Origin: Plantago ovata
Lineage: Eukaryota; Streptophyta; Magnoliopsida; Lamiales; Plantaginaceae
Direction of reading: 5' to 3'
NCBI GenBank assembly: GCA_028274465.1
Contig: CM051456.1
Coordinates: 117,630,880-117,694,879 of the forward strand
Length of the DNA: 64,000 nucleotides
In this document: in pieces, positions 35,485-47,400 of the stretch
Position numbering within the stretch: position 1 is the first letter of the stretch
Layout of the letters: every line of letters starts with the position of its first letter
Made by a program: the position numbers and the translations under genes
Notes under the pieces: model-generated
The model's input: the letters and a program-made list of their open reading frames with translations, nothing else
What the model was told of the DNA's origin: nothing
Database searches by the model: none

Positions 35485-37906
35485 TATCTTTTGGGATAGA
35501 AAAACTAATCAAGTGGCACACTACATCTTTTGAAAGCTGCAATAATCAAGATTGCTTACATCCCGGGATTGTTTAATTCAACCAACTCTATTCAACACAT
35601 ACACCAAAATATTTCGCAAACTATTTAATTCGAAGTTAACATTTTTCAAATAGAAAACACCTCAATTGTCAAGACACCATTTACCTTTTTTTCTGGAAAA
35701 AACTACACGTATTTGTTTCACATCAAAATTAATTTGATTCACATGTTAACTTTCATAAATTCCTTGCCATCTTTTTTAAATTATGGTCTCTCACCGAATT
35801 ATCAACATATACTATCTGGCCTCTTGGCCCTTGAACCATTGTTGATGATTTGATCTTATGATTAGTCAAAATGTACGTACAAAATGTCTGAGTCCCAATC
35901 AATCTCCGTCTTTATTATGGTGAAGCATATGACCCGTTCCTCGCACAAGGCATCTAATCTATCTATTCAGTCTATCTTCCGTCGAGTTGTGATTGTCTAT
36001 TTTTATTTAGAAAACAGCAAACAAATTACAATCATAAACGATCAAGAATATGCTTATAAATTGTAAAAAGCGAATTAATTTTTTAATCGACCAGCCTGCA
36101 GTTTATTTTAGCGTTTGTTATCGGTTGTGTTTCTTATAAATTGACATTTAGATACCTTCCTGAAGCCTGCAATTGAGGATAAGATCAATATGCTTATCAG
36201 TCATAAATCATGATTGTATTAATGAAGTAAGTAGTAATTATTGTTAGAGAGTAACGAGATTTTGTTTGGAATGAAAAGTTAGGTCAGAGGTCATTATTTT
36301 CAACAAAACGGAACCATTATCCACAGGCCACACGGGGATAAATCGTAAACCGCAGTAGTAGTAGAAATTAGTATATTCAGCCAACCTAAGATTCGTTTTG
36401 TGTTGATTGGGACGTTACCGATCTGTATTCAATTGATTGGAAGGGATGTGATGTGATCTAGCCTACCCATAACCCGTCCGAACCGGTTCGACCCGGATTT
36501 ACGGGTATGCTCTGGATAGTGACGTTTTTCATTGTGAATAGTCTATGTTATTTTCTTCGGATAAACAATGTATTCAAATATAGTTTCAGTATTTAAAAAA
36601 AAATCCTGTTGGTCAGCTGCGAAGTTTGACCTGCCTTACTTGGTTTGCAGATTATTACGTCGAACCATGAGATTTACTCGTAGTTCTCAACAAGAAAAAA
36701 ATAAGTCTTCAATTCAATTATGAGCTATGTTATGTATGTACATTTACAATTTTGAGGAATAAACTCAACACCATTGTACATTTATACCCATCCCGATCAT
36801 GTCATTGTCTGTTTTAATTTTATTTAAAAACTCATTCTATAATTAACAAGAAAAAAGTAGATGAAAAGAAGAAATTAGTAATCGACACTTCCGAAAATTC
36901 ATTGTCATAATTCCTTTGCATTTTCCGTATTACAAGTTTTATTCAGAATTGATAACTTGGACACGTCCACCCCGCTTTTAATTAAAGATCTTCAACCGCC
37001 ACAGGAAAACAGAAGGAAAAGAAATTCTTCAACCTTGAGGGTGAAAGGATGAAATTGAAAGGGATGGGATGGGTGGGAATAATAATAGTCGTGCCTAATG
37101 AATAAGATCTTACCATCTTCAGCAAAGTTAATAAATTTTGACAATGATAGCTACCTCTAAGTAATAGCCCAGTCCAGTAAATTCATCCTCGTAAACCAAG
37201 TTTACATGGTCCACCATCTCTAATTCACCATTTCTAATTCTCTATTCATAGTTCATACTCAAAATTCAACTACTACTGTTTTACTACATGATAATGAATC
37301 ATTCTGACTTATTAACAAGAAACTTTCGACGTACAATTGGCTAGTCGATTGACATTAAGTTATAAGGTGCATCACAATTCACCACTAGTTTCAACTAACT
37401 AATAGATCAGGGGTTCTAAACTTCTAATCACTTTCATGATTCAATTCCTATCATCCATATAATTTAAGAGTTACTCCATATTGTAATCACAATATTCTAA
37501 AGCCATTTGTAATAGCGCATGATCTGGAGTTGGTTTCTCGACTAAGGTTCGCTCTTATTAGCTAGCTGTCGGTGTTTGTTGGGGTTGGGGTTCCTTAGCT
37601 TGGTCACTGTTACTTTTTTTGTGGTAATCTTGTTGTTTGTATGGTGTTGCATCACTGGTTTTTTTGGTGTAGCTTGTTTGTTTGTTTTCATTTGTATAAT
37701 CGTTATTGAGCATTTTTTCTTATCATCCGTTTCAGCAATAAAATTAACTTTTTTTAGACGTTTTAAGAAAATAACACATGATGAGTACCATTTAGCATGT
37801 AAACTAGACACAAAGGACATATATAATGGGTGAAATAGAATAGGTAACTAGATTTCGTATTCCAGTGTCAATATCAGTTATAAAAGTTTTAACTTTTGGT
37901 AGAGTT
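35485..37906. other. Intergenic, no gene recognised
   Basis: AT-rich. At about 37530-37775 a G/T-rich stretch ending in AGACGTTTTAAGAAAATAA could be the 3' end of a LINE, but no coding part remains. Confidence 0.4.
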
Positions 37907-37987
37907 AGTCTTTGTTCTCTTCATCTTAACATAACTGAACTGAACTGAGCTTATCAACTATCAACTAGTTTTTGCTGAACAGAGTCC
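37907..37987. mobile_element. Degraded GTTCAGTTCA-family MITE
   Basis: GTCTTTGTTCTCTTCATCTT on the left and CTGAACAGAGTC on the right are recognisable as the worn ends of the family seen at 35334 and 41845, around a shortened AACTGAACTGAAC core. The left flank is TTA; the right flank does not match. Confidence 0.5.
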
Positions 37988-38314
37988 GAGTATGAGATAG
38001 TCATATTAAAGAATTTATTTAAATGACTAAATCTCATAACTCAATTTATTTCATCAAAGAGAAAATCTCATGATTTATGGTATCGTATAAAGATGGGCAC
38101 ATCTACCCGAAAAAGAGTCCAATTTTTTTTTTTACTTATTGCAATAGAAAAAATCCATTACTTAATTATCAAAATTACAAATATTAAGAGTGTATACGCT
38201 CCGCCCCTATACACCGTTAAAATCTCGGTATCAATATATACCCAAACTAAAAAAGGGTTAAAAAGAAAACTATCACTCTACATTACATTCAAATCGCCTT
38301 GACCACTAAATGTT

Positions 38315-38470
38315 ATTGGCTCAAGTGGTAAGGGACTTGAGTTCACCTAAATAAAGTTTCGGATTCGAATCTTGTGGATGTAAAAAACACATCTGAGAGA
38401 AAGGACCTGACCGTGCTCAGTTATATTAGTCGCCAAAGTGGATACCAATATAAATCGAAAAAAATAAAAA
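38315..38470 (+). mobile_element. tRNA-derived SINE, family A copy 2
   Basis: It begins ATTGGCTCAAGTGGTAAGG (box A) with GGATTCGAATCTTG (box B) and ends in an A-rich tail. Flanks AATCGCCTTGACCACTAAAT and AATCACCTCGACCATCAAT look like a diverged target duplication of about 20 bp. It is clearly the same family as 13238-13413 and 40481-40658. Confidence 0.8.
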
Positions 38471-38492
38471 AATCACCTCGACCATCAATGTT

Positions 38493-39135
38493 GTGTGGCA
38501 ATGAACAGATACTCTAGATATAAAGAACATGAGTTGAAGTATTAACTACCCTAAATACTAACTTAGAAAAAGGCTAAACTTAATGAGTGGAGTGAATTAT
38601 GAAATCCAACAGACGTTCCATACTCACTATATAGGAGACTTAGCTATAGGGGTATGGTATCTTAAATCTCATGACAGGGAGTCCATGGCACAAGCCATGT
38701 GCTTGACCATGTTCTGTAACAACTACTTAATATGTTGTAACAATAATTGTGAAAGACATCAAGTTAAACCTGGAAACGACCCGGTTCCCCTTTCTTGCGT
38801 CAATTGCTCTGGACCCTCAAAACATTAGGACAGATATTTGGATGTTCACTCTTGTCCAGGCAAAGGCATCAATAAAACCCACTCACTCAACTCAATAACG
38901 CACCAACCCTTCCAATATTTCCCCCCACAACGGGTCGATATGGCCTATTACCCTGTCACTTGCATGTGGTATTGGACATGGAGGGGTCTTTCAAATTTCC
39001 CGTTTTATGCATATTATGTACTTTTATGTTCGGCCATTTGTGTTAATTAGTTAGCTATGTGTCGTGATGATAGCTGTTGATGCGAACATTGCATTATTAT
39101 GTATGACATGTATCATTTGTTAGGCAACATAGTGA
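38493..39135. other. Intergenic, nothing recognised
   Basis: An open frame at 38583-38828 (81 codons, cysteine-containing) shows no family signature and is likely chance. Confidence 0.4.
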
Positions 39136-39144
39136 TTTTATATG

Positions 39145-40285
<1,141 letters not shown>

Positions 40286-40480
40286 TTTTATATATGCGGT
40301 TACTTTTAGATTTCGTTAGATTATAGTACATGTTCAATTTTGAATCGATTCGTTATAAATATTTTAATAAAATATAATGCATGTTAATTGGTTTCATGGT
40401 AGAACCCATTGATAAATGTATGGGGTAATTTTTTTTTTTTACTTTAGAGTGTGAATGTCCAATTTATGCACTTTAAATTG

Positions 40481-40658
40481 TTTTTTTTTTTCTCTAATTT
40501 CTATTGGTATCTACTTTGGTAACTAATCCAGCCGATCATTGTCGGACCCTTTTTAGGCAGCCGCTTTCCTAGCAGTATTTTTTATATCCACAAGACTTGA
40601 TAATGAGACCTTACTAAAGTGAACTCAAGTCCTTACCACTTGATCCAATAACCGTTGG
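40481..40658 (-). mobile_element. tRNA-derived SINE, family A copy 3
   Basis: On the minus strand it starts ATTGGATCAAGTGGTAAGG and continues through a worn box B (TTATCAAGTC) to an A-rich tail. Flanks TTATGCACTTTAAATTG (40464-40480) and TTATGTACTTTAAAGTTG (40659-40676) form a diverged target duplication. Confidence 0.8.
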
Positions 40659-41194
40659 TTATGTACTTTAAAGTTGATATGTCTAATTTTGATACTTTAT
40701 TATAATTTATAACAATCATGTCAATTTTTGTACGTTTTCAATTTACAACACTGGAATCCTGCTCCTGGTAGAGTCATTGAGATTGAGACTCACACGCTTG
40801 TAGATACTTAGCATATTGAAAAATAACACACTTCATTAAGAGCCCGTTTGGTTCAGTAGGAAAAGGAAAATTTTTTGGTAAAATGCACACCTTTTCCTTG
40901 ATTGGTTGCTAGGAAAATAAAAAAAGAAAGGTCTGACCGGCTTTTCTAAAATCCTAACCGGAAAACTGAGTCTTGAGTTTTTATGCCTAAAACTTCAAAA
41001 TTTTGACTACTTATTTTTCCGGGGGGGGGGCAGGAAAAAGGTTTTGGAAAAATTTGGCACCTTTTCGGATACCGATATTGGCCCTTGAATCCAATTTCTT
41101 TTCCCCGTAATGCCCATAGACTGGCATGAAATTACTAACGACCATTCCCCCCAAAATATATCAAAAACGTATAAGTTGAGCCTGGATCGTTGAA

Positions 41195-41488
41195 TCAAGC
41201 ATTTGCAGTTTTGGGGATGAGAGGAATGGTCTGCCCGCTCTTGTTGGCTTGTTGCTGGCGGATCTTCTGCATCTGAAGCATCCGCTCCATGACGAGCTCG
41301 TACTCGCACTTCTCGTAGGTGTGGCGCTCGGACTCGCACTTCCAGGGAAGGAAGAACTCCGATTGACGGCATTTGTTGAGAGGGATCAGCAAGTGAGCGC
41401 ACTGATCGCGGTAAGGGATCGGGACTCTAGCTTCCATCATCTCCTCCTGTGTAGCAATCATCTTCTTCGATGAACCAAGTGCCTCCAT
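41195..41488 (-). CDS. NADH dehydrogenase complex I subunit B18 (NDUFB7 type)
   Basis: Accessory subunit of respiratory complex I, located on the intermembrane-space side of the mitochondrial inner membrane. The 97-residue frame carries a twin CX9C fold: C30-x9-C40 (CAHLLIPLNKC) and C51-x9-C61 (CESERHTYEKC), the pattern oxidised by the Mia40 import relay. The conserved RQSEFFLPWK and CEYELVMERML surround it, and it ends IPLIPKTANA, a C-terminus I recall for plant B18 proteins. Length fits the family (about 100). Start at MEALGSSKKMIATQEE agrees with plant homologues. Single exon, no interruption, so it looks functional. It lies between inverted Harbinger-like termini with two small MITEs upstream, which raises the question whether this is the parental locus or a captured copy. 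Confidence 0.93.
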   Translation of the reverse strand: MEALGSSKKMIATQEEMMEARVPIPYRDQCAHLLIPLNKCRQSEFFLPWKCESERHTYEKCEYELVMERMLQMQKIRQQQANKSGQTIPLIPKTANA

Positions 41489-41670
41489 TGTTGAAGCCGA
41501 TGAAGGATTTTGGGTTTGGTTTCTGTCTCTGTGTGTATACTATTATCGAGGGTTAATTGGACACTTCAATTTTTATTGGGTCGAATTGGGGATGTTATTT
41601 GGGTAAACTGCATAAAAAACCCTACAGTTATATAAAATTGTCACAAAGCCTCCTAGATTTAAGAGTGTTA

Positions 41671-41800
41671 GGCTATGTTATTTTCATATGAAAATAAATT
41701 CAGTTCAGTTCAGTTCACATTTGGCTAATAGTATTTTGTACTACAAATAAGTTCAGTTCAGATCAGCTCAGTTTAGACTAGTGACGAAGAGAACAAAGCC
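41671..41800. mobile_element. Harbinger-type MITE, GTTCAGTTCA family copy 2
   Basis: A 130-bp element with ends GGCTATGTTATTTTCATATG and the inverted GGCTTTGTTCTCTTCG. TTA flanks at 41668-41670 and 41801-41803. The interior is TTCAGTTCAGTTCA-rich. It lies about 180 bp upstream of the B18 start codon. Confidence 0.82.
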
Positions 41801-41844
41801 TTACTGATTGTGATGGAATTCTGTATAGGGGTCCTTTATTATAA

Positions 41845-41992
41845 GGCTCTGTTCTTTTCATCTGAAAATTGATTAAGTTCAGTTCAAATCAGTTCAGTTC
41901 AGATTTGCCTAATATAATTTTGTACTACAAATAAGTTCAGTTCAGATCAAATCAGTTCAGCTCAGACTTTTTCAGACGAAGAGAACAGAGCC
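41845..41992. mobile_element. Harbinger-type MITE, GTTCAGTTCA family copy 3
   Basis: A 148-bp element with ends GGCTCTGTTCTTTTCATCTG and the inverted GGCTCTGTTCTCTTCGTCTG. TAA flanks at 41842-41844 and 41993-41995. Only about 40 bp separates it from copy 2. Its nearly intact termini make it one of the younger copies. Confidence 0.88.
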
Positions 41993-42299
41993 TAAGAAGA
42001 TTAAGAATCAACAAGTTATTTTGAAGAAATGGTATGAGGATTTTCAATTCTCTAAAGAGCAGTTAACTTGCTCCCTAAGAAATGGTATGGGAAAATTATC
42101 TTTTCTTTTGTGTGTATTAGCACAACCAAACATGGAAAATGAAAATTGAATTGAACCAGATTTCCTAGTGACAAATAAGGAACCAAACAAGGAAAAGGAG
42201 GCTTCCTTTTCCTACTCCTTTTCCTAGTTTTGGAGTTGAACCACATTTCCTAGGAAAAGGCCATTTTCATTTTCCTACTTACAACCAAACGGGCTCTAA

Positions 42300-43135
42300 A
42301 AATAAAAATGAAAGGAAAAAATTCCAGTGTGCATTCTAAGGGTAGCGGATGCGGGTTCCATCGTCATCCAAATAAAAATGAAATGAAAAAAAGAGGGTGT
42401 GATTGGGCCTGGCTTGGGCATGCAAACAGGCCTACTCACTAAATACTTGGAGGCCCGTGATTCTGGCCCAACCCGGCTCTATGCATCAAATATTACCGTA
42501 ACTCGTCAAATTTGTTTATGAATGTGGTTCTGCCTGATGATAATTTACTACTCTTGTTGACAATTTATATGAGGCATGAGAGTCCGTCATAGATCGGCAC
42601 CTCTTCTTCTCTGGTTCAACTCCAATCCACTGCACTATTTTATAAATTTCAGTGATTAATTCCTGTTGTAACATCCTAATAAGTTGAAAAAAAAATGAAA
42701 CTAAAACGTTGGAAATTTGAAGTCTAATAATTTTCCACCAGTTTCAATTTCGACATGAACATCTTGTTGTTATGGATAGGATAATTTTATTTGTATGGAT
42801 CAAGTAGTTTGCCTGGTCATTTCACTTGTCCAAGAACTATTATATTACTCTAATAGAAATAGAAGTAAAATATAGAGTGGAGCAGCAAACGGGTTGGCTT
42901 CATTTACCAAAACAAGTGGAGAGAAGAAAAAGAAAAGTTTGATCATTTGATGTGATGACACTAGCTATATAGTTGATGTGCAAAGTTCGAAGCCACAAAC
43001 AATAAAGAAATTGTTCAACTCCAACAAAGAAGATCTAAGTTTTGGACCCACCATATATTTTCTGCCAATTTCCTGTCAAATGGATTAATTTCATTTCAAA
43101 CATTCATCTTTATAACCCCACTACAATCATGCATG

Positions 43136-43174
<39 letters not shown>

Positions 43175-43590
43175 AAAGAAAGAGCCAAGTTCTCTATCAT
43201 GCTCACTGTTTTGGAAACATAGTCTGCAATCTGCATAGAAATATGAAAAGTAATGCATGGGTTAACAAGTTGAGTCTAGTCATTTTGAGCCTCATTTATT
43301 TACTTTGACGATAGCTCTTGAGCAAAGATTGAGATATGTTCATGAGCCATCCATATCAAGATAATTGATGTGTAAAAAAATCCAATTAAGTTTGTTTTTC
43401 TCTGTATTGATCGTAACTCATCACAAATAAATTGAGCTTGCCTGTGAGAATGCTCGAGCTCAATGAGCTCAAACTCAAGTTGAGCATTGACTAAGTTTTT
43501 TTACATATGACATCTAAACATCTAAAACAGTTTGATTCATTAACGGTCTTAATCTAAAATTATATACTCAATGTTATATATTTTTTTTTC
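42300..43590. other. Intergenic with a poly-A tract
   Basis: No gene recognised. An A34 run lies at 43137-43170. Confidence 0.45.
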
Positions 43591-43682
43591 AAGGGCGGAG
43601 CCAGAAATTAAAGTTAGGGGGGTGATTTTTTTTTTTTGGAGGGGAGGCGGAAGCCCCGACCGGCACCCCGGCTCCGCCCCTG
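43591..43682. mobile_element. Short hAT-type MITE remnant
   Basis: GGGCGGAGCCAGAAATT on the left and CCCCGGCTCCGCCCCTGC on the right are inverted GGGCGGAGCC termini only 90 bp apart, typical of tiny hAT-derived deletion products. The target duplication is not clear. Confidence 0.55.
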
Positions 43683-44090
43683 CTTTTTGTATTTTTTTTA
43701 TTGATGAATATCTCACATTATTTCTGCAATTACAGAGTTTCCAGTTTGAACAATGTATGAAGCAGTTTTTTTCTTTTGTAATGTGTAGGTAATTCGGTAT
43801 ACATGCACCGATCCATATATTTATAATCAATGTATGCTCGAACAGAAATTCACCAAAGCACTATTCCAGATTCGAGAACCCATTTGGGCCAGTTTCAAGC
43901 TCAAAGCCCATTTGTTAATGACCTGATTATAGATGGTCTCGTAGAGAAATAGGCCCAACTATAATCGGTAGAAAACTGGCCAGGTAGAGCGAGTTGGTTC
44001 GGCCCCCATTCTATCACTAACCTTTTCGGCCCGACTCTACTCCGAAGTCTTCGACTTAAGACTTTGGAACCCCAACAGGCTCCAGAAGGG
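43683..44090. other. Intergenic, nothing recognised
   Basis: No gene or bounded repeat seen. Confidence 0.4.
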
Positions 44091-44099
44091 GGTAACATA

Positions 44100-44750
44100 T
44101 AAAAATGGTACTCCAGAGTGAGACATGTCCATTTTATATACTCTAGAATGGATATGTCCATTTTAAGTACTCTAGTGTAACATACTGTCCAATTTATATA
44201 CTTTTTCGATTTTCACCGGAAGACTTTCAACTCACGTGCGCGTGAATTACAATCTCCGGTGTGTTTCAAAAGTTGGGACAAAATAGGAAAAAGAGGCGCG
44301 TGTATTACACCAGTTGAGACAAAATAGAAAAATAGAGGCGCAATTGCTAGGAAAAACAGGAAAAATTGAACATGAAATATTAGTTTATACTTCCTCCATT
44401 TCATTAATAAGTTGTTAGGGTTGACCTTTTAACGAACTTTGACCACCAATTTCTCTTAAATTACACATGATAAACATATAATAAAATTATATTATAAAAT
44501 TTTACTTCATTTAATTTTATGAAATAATTTTATTAAATTTTTATCTCGTCTAATTTATGAGTATTTTGTGGTCAAAGTTAGTTAGGAAGTCAACACCAAA
44601 GTTCGTTAGGAAGTCAAAATTTTACTTCATTTCAATTTTCCTAGCAATTGCGCCTTTTTTTTCCTATTTTGTCTCAACTGGCCGTGTAATACACGCGCCT
44701 CTTTTTTCCTGTTTTGTCTCACCCTAGAGTACCATTTTTGGATTTTACCC
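44100..44750. mobile_element. MULE-like foldback element, 9-bp target duplication
   Basis: A 651-bp element. Its ends GGGTAACATATAAAAATGGT and (inverted) GGGTAAAATCCAAAAATGGT continue in register through ACTC(C/T)AGRGTGAGACA. A subterminal pair follows: GAGGCGCGTGTATTACAC..GGCGCAATTGCTAGGAAAA. It is flanked by TCCAGAAGG (44091-44099) and TACAGAAGG (44751-44759), 8 of 9. The centre holds a CTTCCTCCATTTCATTAATAA segment resembling a Stowaway end. No coding capacity. Confidence 0.78.
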
Positions 44751-45010
44751 TACAGAAGGGCCAATGGAAACACAAACCCTCAGTAGTCAATTTCACGACA
44801 CTTGATTTTTGAATTTGCGATTTATATGATTCCCAAAAGCTTTTTATTTTTATTACTTAATTATTTGATTTTCCGCAAAATATTTATCTACAGTGTACTT
44901 TCACAAGTTCACTTATAAAGAGGTTTTGATAGCATACCATACGTTATATCAACCACCGAACTATTTTATGTCAATAGGGCATGAAGCTGAAAAATCAAAA
45001 AAACAAAGAA

Positions 45011-45154
45011 AGGGAGTTATAAGGTGGTGTAGTGGAAGAGAGAGTGCAGGGTTCAATCCCTGGCGGAGACATAAGGTGGTTTAGGTGTGAAGATATAAGG
45101 TGATATAAGATATTTGTTTAGGAATAGTATAGGAGTAGTTGTAATATTGTCGTT
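45011..45154 (+). mobile_element. tRNA-derived SINE, family C
   Basis: AAGGTGGTGTAGTGG (box A-like) and GGGTTCAATCCCTGG (box B) precede a short body containing three ATAAGGTGRT repeats. A-rich flanks AAAAAAACAAAGAA and AAAAAAACAAAAAA form the likely target duplication. Confidence 0.65.
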
Positions 45155-45335
45155 TAAAAAAACAAAAAAGTACTATCGATTTAGGATGTCAGCTCTCTAT
45201 CTATTCTACATGACACTAAAATGAGATAATCCCAATTTTGTATTAGAGGGTGTTCAAACATATTATTTCCATTATCTAATAACCATGCATGTCCAGACTT
45301 TTCTTTTGAAATCAAACTGCATCACATTAATAAAA

Positions 45336-46367
45336 GGTAATATTACTTTGATCACCCTCACCGGAGCCGGTGCTAATTAAGTTTTCCCCCTTAGACTAAC
45401 AAATTGGAGAACCAAACATGCCCTTGGTATTTTTAATTTTTATTTTCTTTTTCCTTTTTCATTTTCTTCGCTTTTTTCTTTTCTTTTCTTTTTTTCATTT
45501 TTTTTTTTGTCTTTCTTCTCTAAGACTTCGATATGAAAGACCGGATTTCGGTACCAGAGTGCAAGCTGCAGATCGGAGCTTGCAGCAGCTCCGATCGGAG
45601 CTGCAACTATTCCGGTATCGAAATCCAGCCACTCCGATCGGAGCTGCAACTATTCCGGTACCGGAGTATCGAAATCCAGCCAGCTCCGATCTGGAGCTTG
45701 CAACAGCTCCGATTGGAGCTGCAACTATTCCCGTACCGGAAACCGAGCTGCAACTATTCTGGTAGCGGAGTACCGGAATTCGGTCGGCTCCGATCGGAGA
45801 TGCAACTATTTCGGTACCGGAGTACCGGAATCCGGTCAGCTCCGATCGGAGATGTAACTATTCCGGTACCGGAGTACCAGAATCCGGTCAGCTCCGATCT
45901 GGAGGTTGCAACAGCTCCGATCGGAGCTGGAACTATTTTCGTACCGAAAATCGCAATTCGGTACCTTTGAAGAAGAAGATGACCATAAAAAAAAAAATTA
46001 AAAGTTGGGACTTGTTTTGAATTTTAATTTTGTGGGGGTGTATTTTACAATAATATTTGAGACCTTTTACAATTTAGATAAGTTATGTGGGTTCATTTTA
46101 TATTAAATAGTGTTAATATTGTAGAATAGAAATTTTTTGAGGCAAGTGTGTAATAAACATAAATTTTAGGTTGTTTGGACTTAATTGAAATCTGATAATT
46201 ATTCAGGGGCGAAAGTGTGTCTTCCAGGTCTTAATTCGGGAAAAGTTAAAATCGTGGGCCTACATGTAATTGTTTGTATCTAACAGGGAAAGTTTTGTAA
46301 TTGTTAATCTAAGGAGGTGAAATTCGTAATTGATGAATTTAACATGGAATATGGATGTAATTGGCCC
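45336..46367. mobile_element. MULE-like TIR element with palindrome array, family P copy 3
   Basis: A 1032-bp element with ends GGTAATATTACTTTGATCACC and the inverted GGGCCAATTACATCCATATTC. Flanks are TTAATAAAA (45327-45335) and TAAATAAAA (46368-46376), 8 of 9. The pyrimidine-rich left arm (45430-45520) and the GAAGAAGAAGATGA..A-rich right arm (45968-46010) bracket a GC-rich array at 45540-45965. The right 300 bp align with the right part of the copy at 20547 (GGTTGTTTGG, TCTTCCAGGT, AAAAGT(C/T)AAA). It has inserted immediately beside the LINE remnant at 46377. Confidence 0.75.
45540..45965. repeat. Array of about nine palindromic units
   Basis: An alternating series of AGCTCCGATCGGAGCTGCAAC and TATTCCGGTACCGGAGTACC blocks with variants, spaced roughly 25-55 bp. 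Each block is itself a near-perfect palindrome. Unit copies differ by point changes (GATCGG, GATCTGG, GATTGG), so the array has expanded and then diverged. Confidence 0.85.
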
Positions 46368-46376
46368 TAAATAAAA

Positions 46377-47400
46377 TTACTTAGAGTTACATACATTATT
46401 CCTAAGACTTCTTCTAAAAGTCTTATTATCATGATCTATTACATTCTTAATCCACTGTGGGCAACAGACCCACACGAAATAAAAGCATTGATCAACATTT
46501 TTATTCCAAAGTTTTTGTGGATCGCCAAACGTTAGCTTGCTTGCTTCTTTTGCGATTGTGTCAGCGACTTGGTTGCATTCTCTATATACAAATTGGATTT
46601 GGACTTCTTCCATTTCTTCCATTCCTTTGACCGCGTCCCTCAGCAATATTTGTTGGATTGGTGTTGATATCTCTGGTCTGCGAAGACAGTTTATGAAGAC
46701 TTTTGAATCAATTTGTATAATCACCTTTTTTAGGCCTAAATTTGTGCACATATTTTTGCCAATCTTTAGGCCATAAAATTCGGCAGTGTTGTTATCAGTT
46801 CTTCCCACAAAAACTGCAACAGCGTTATCAGATTTTCCATGCTCATCTCTTATAATGCATCGATCTCCTGCTTATCGAGAGGTTCTTGTAAGATAGAACT
46901 ATATATATTAACACAGTGGAAACCAGTAGGTGGTGGATTAGATTAACAGGAAATTCCACAAGTATGATTTATGATTTCCAAGAGTTGCACCTTAAATTGA
47001 TAATCATTCAATGTTTTACCTCTGAATTTGTTTTTCATTTCTACTTTTCCATTCCATCCAAAAAAAGAGAAGAGTATTGATTTGTTATTCTGAATTTTGT
47101 TGTGTATGAAAAAATATATGAGTCAAGGGTTTGATATAGCTACAGATTTCACGATTTATGATCTATGATTATATATTTTGAAGAGCATAACATCAAAAGA
47201 AGAGATGTACCATGCTTTCTTTTTTGGTTTCACACAGTTGACAGATTTTATTTGCACAATGTTGTACTTAATTAGTCTGTCAACTATTGATAATCTCCCA
47301 TGTATGCAAATCCAAAAGAAGAATTTGACCCTTAGTATAATTTTTATGTTCCATGATTTATTCCAAGGCCATTTCACCGTATTTTCCTTTTCCTCATTTA
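46377..47400 (-). mobile_element. Decayed L1-type LINE, 3' part
   Basis: On the minus strand a reverse-transcriptase zinc-binding remnant (WPWNKSWNIKIILRVKFFFWI, HGRLSIVDRL) at about 47377-47250 is followed by a plant-type RNase H at 46890-46377 (CIIRDEHGKSDNAVAV, NNTAEFYGLKIG, QIDSKVFINCL, YRECNQVADTIAKEA). The arrangement is the same as in the LINE at 11670-12886, but the linker is out of frame and eroded. Its 3' UTR is cut by the family P element at 45336-46367, or missing; no poly-A tail is visible. Confidence 0.82.

Larger units (their letters stand above)
40840..42296. mobile_element. Harbinger-like terminal repeats bracketing the B18 gene
   Basis: The left end GAGCCCGTTTGGTTCAGTAGG (40840) and the right end, inverted GAGCCCGTTTGGTTGTAAGT (ending 42296), match over about 30 bases. 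TAA lies outside each end (40837-40839, 42297-42299). Either this is one 1457-bp element that has captured a gene (Pack-type), or two related MITEs happen to face each other around it. In favour of the second view, the right arm has extra internal AACCAAACA(T/A)GGAAAA copies near 42122 and 42180, as if it were a separate short element. Confidence 0.5.

Noticed and set aside
37530-37780. G/T-rich segment ending in an A-rich tail, possible LINE 3' end
   Set aside because: No coding remnant and no target duplication; resemblance rests on composition only.
41007-41402. 131-codon minus-strand frame overlapping the B18 gene
   Set aside because: Out-of-frame shadow; the 97-codon frame carries the twin CX9C motif.
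45540-45965. Regular repeat array considered as CRISPR-like
   Set aside because: Plant nuclear context, units are self-palindromic and variable with no unique spacers of constant length.
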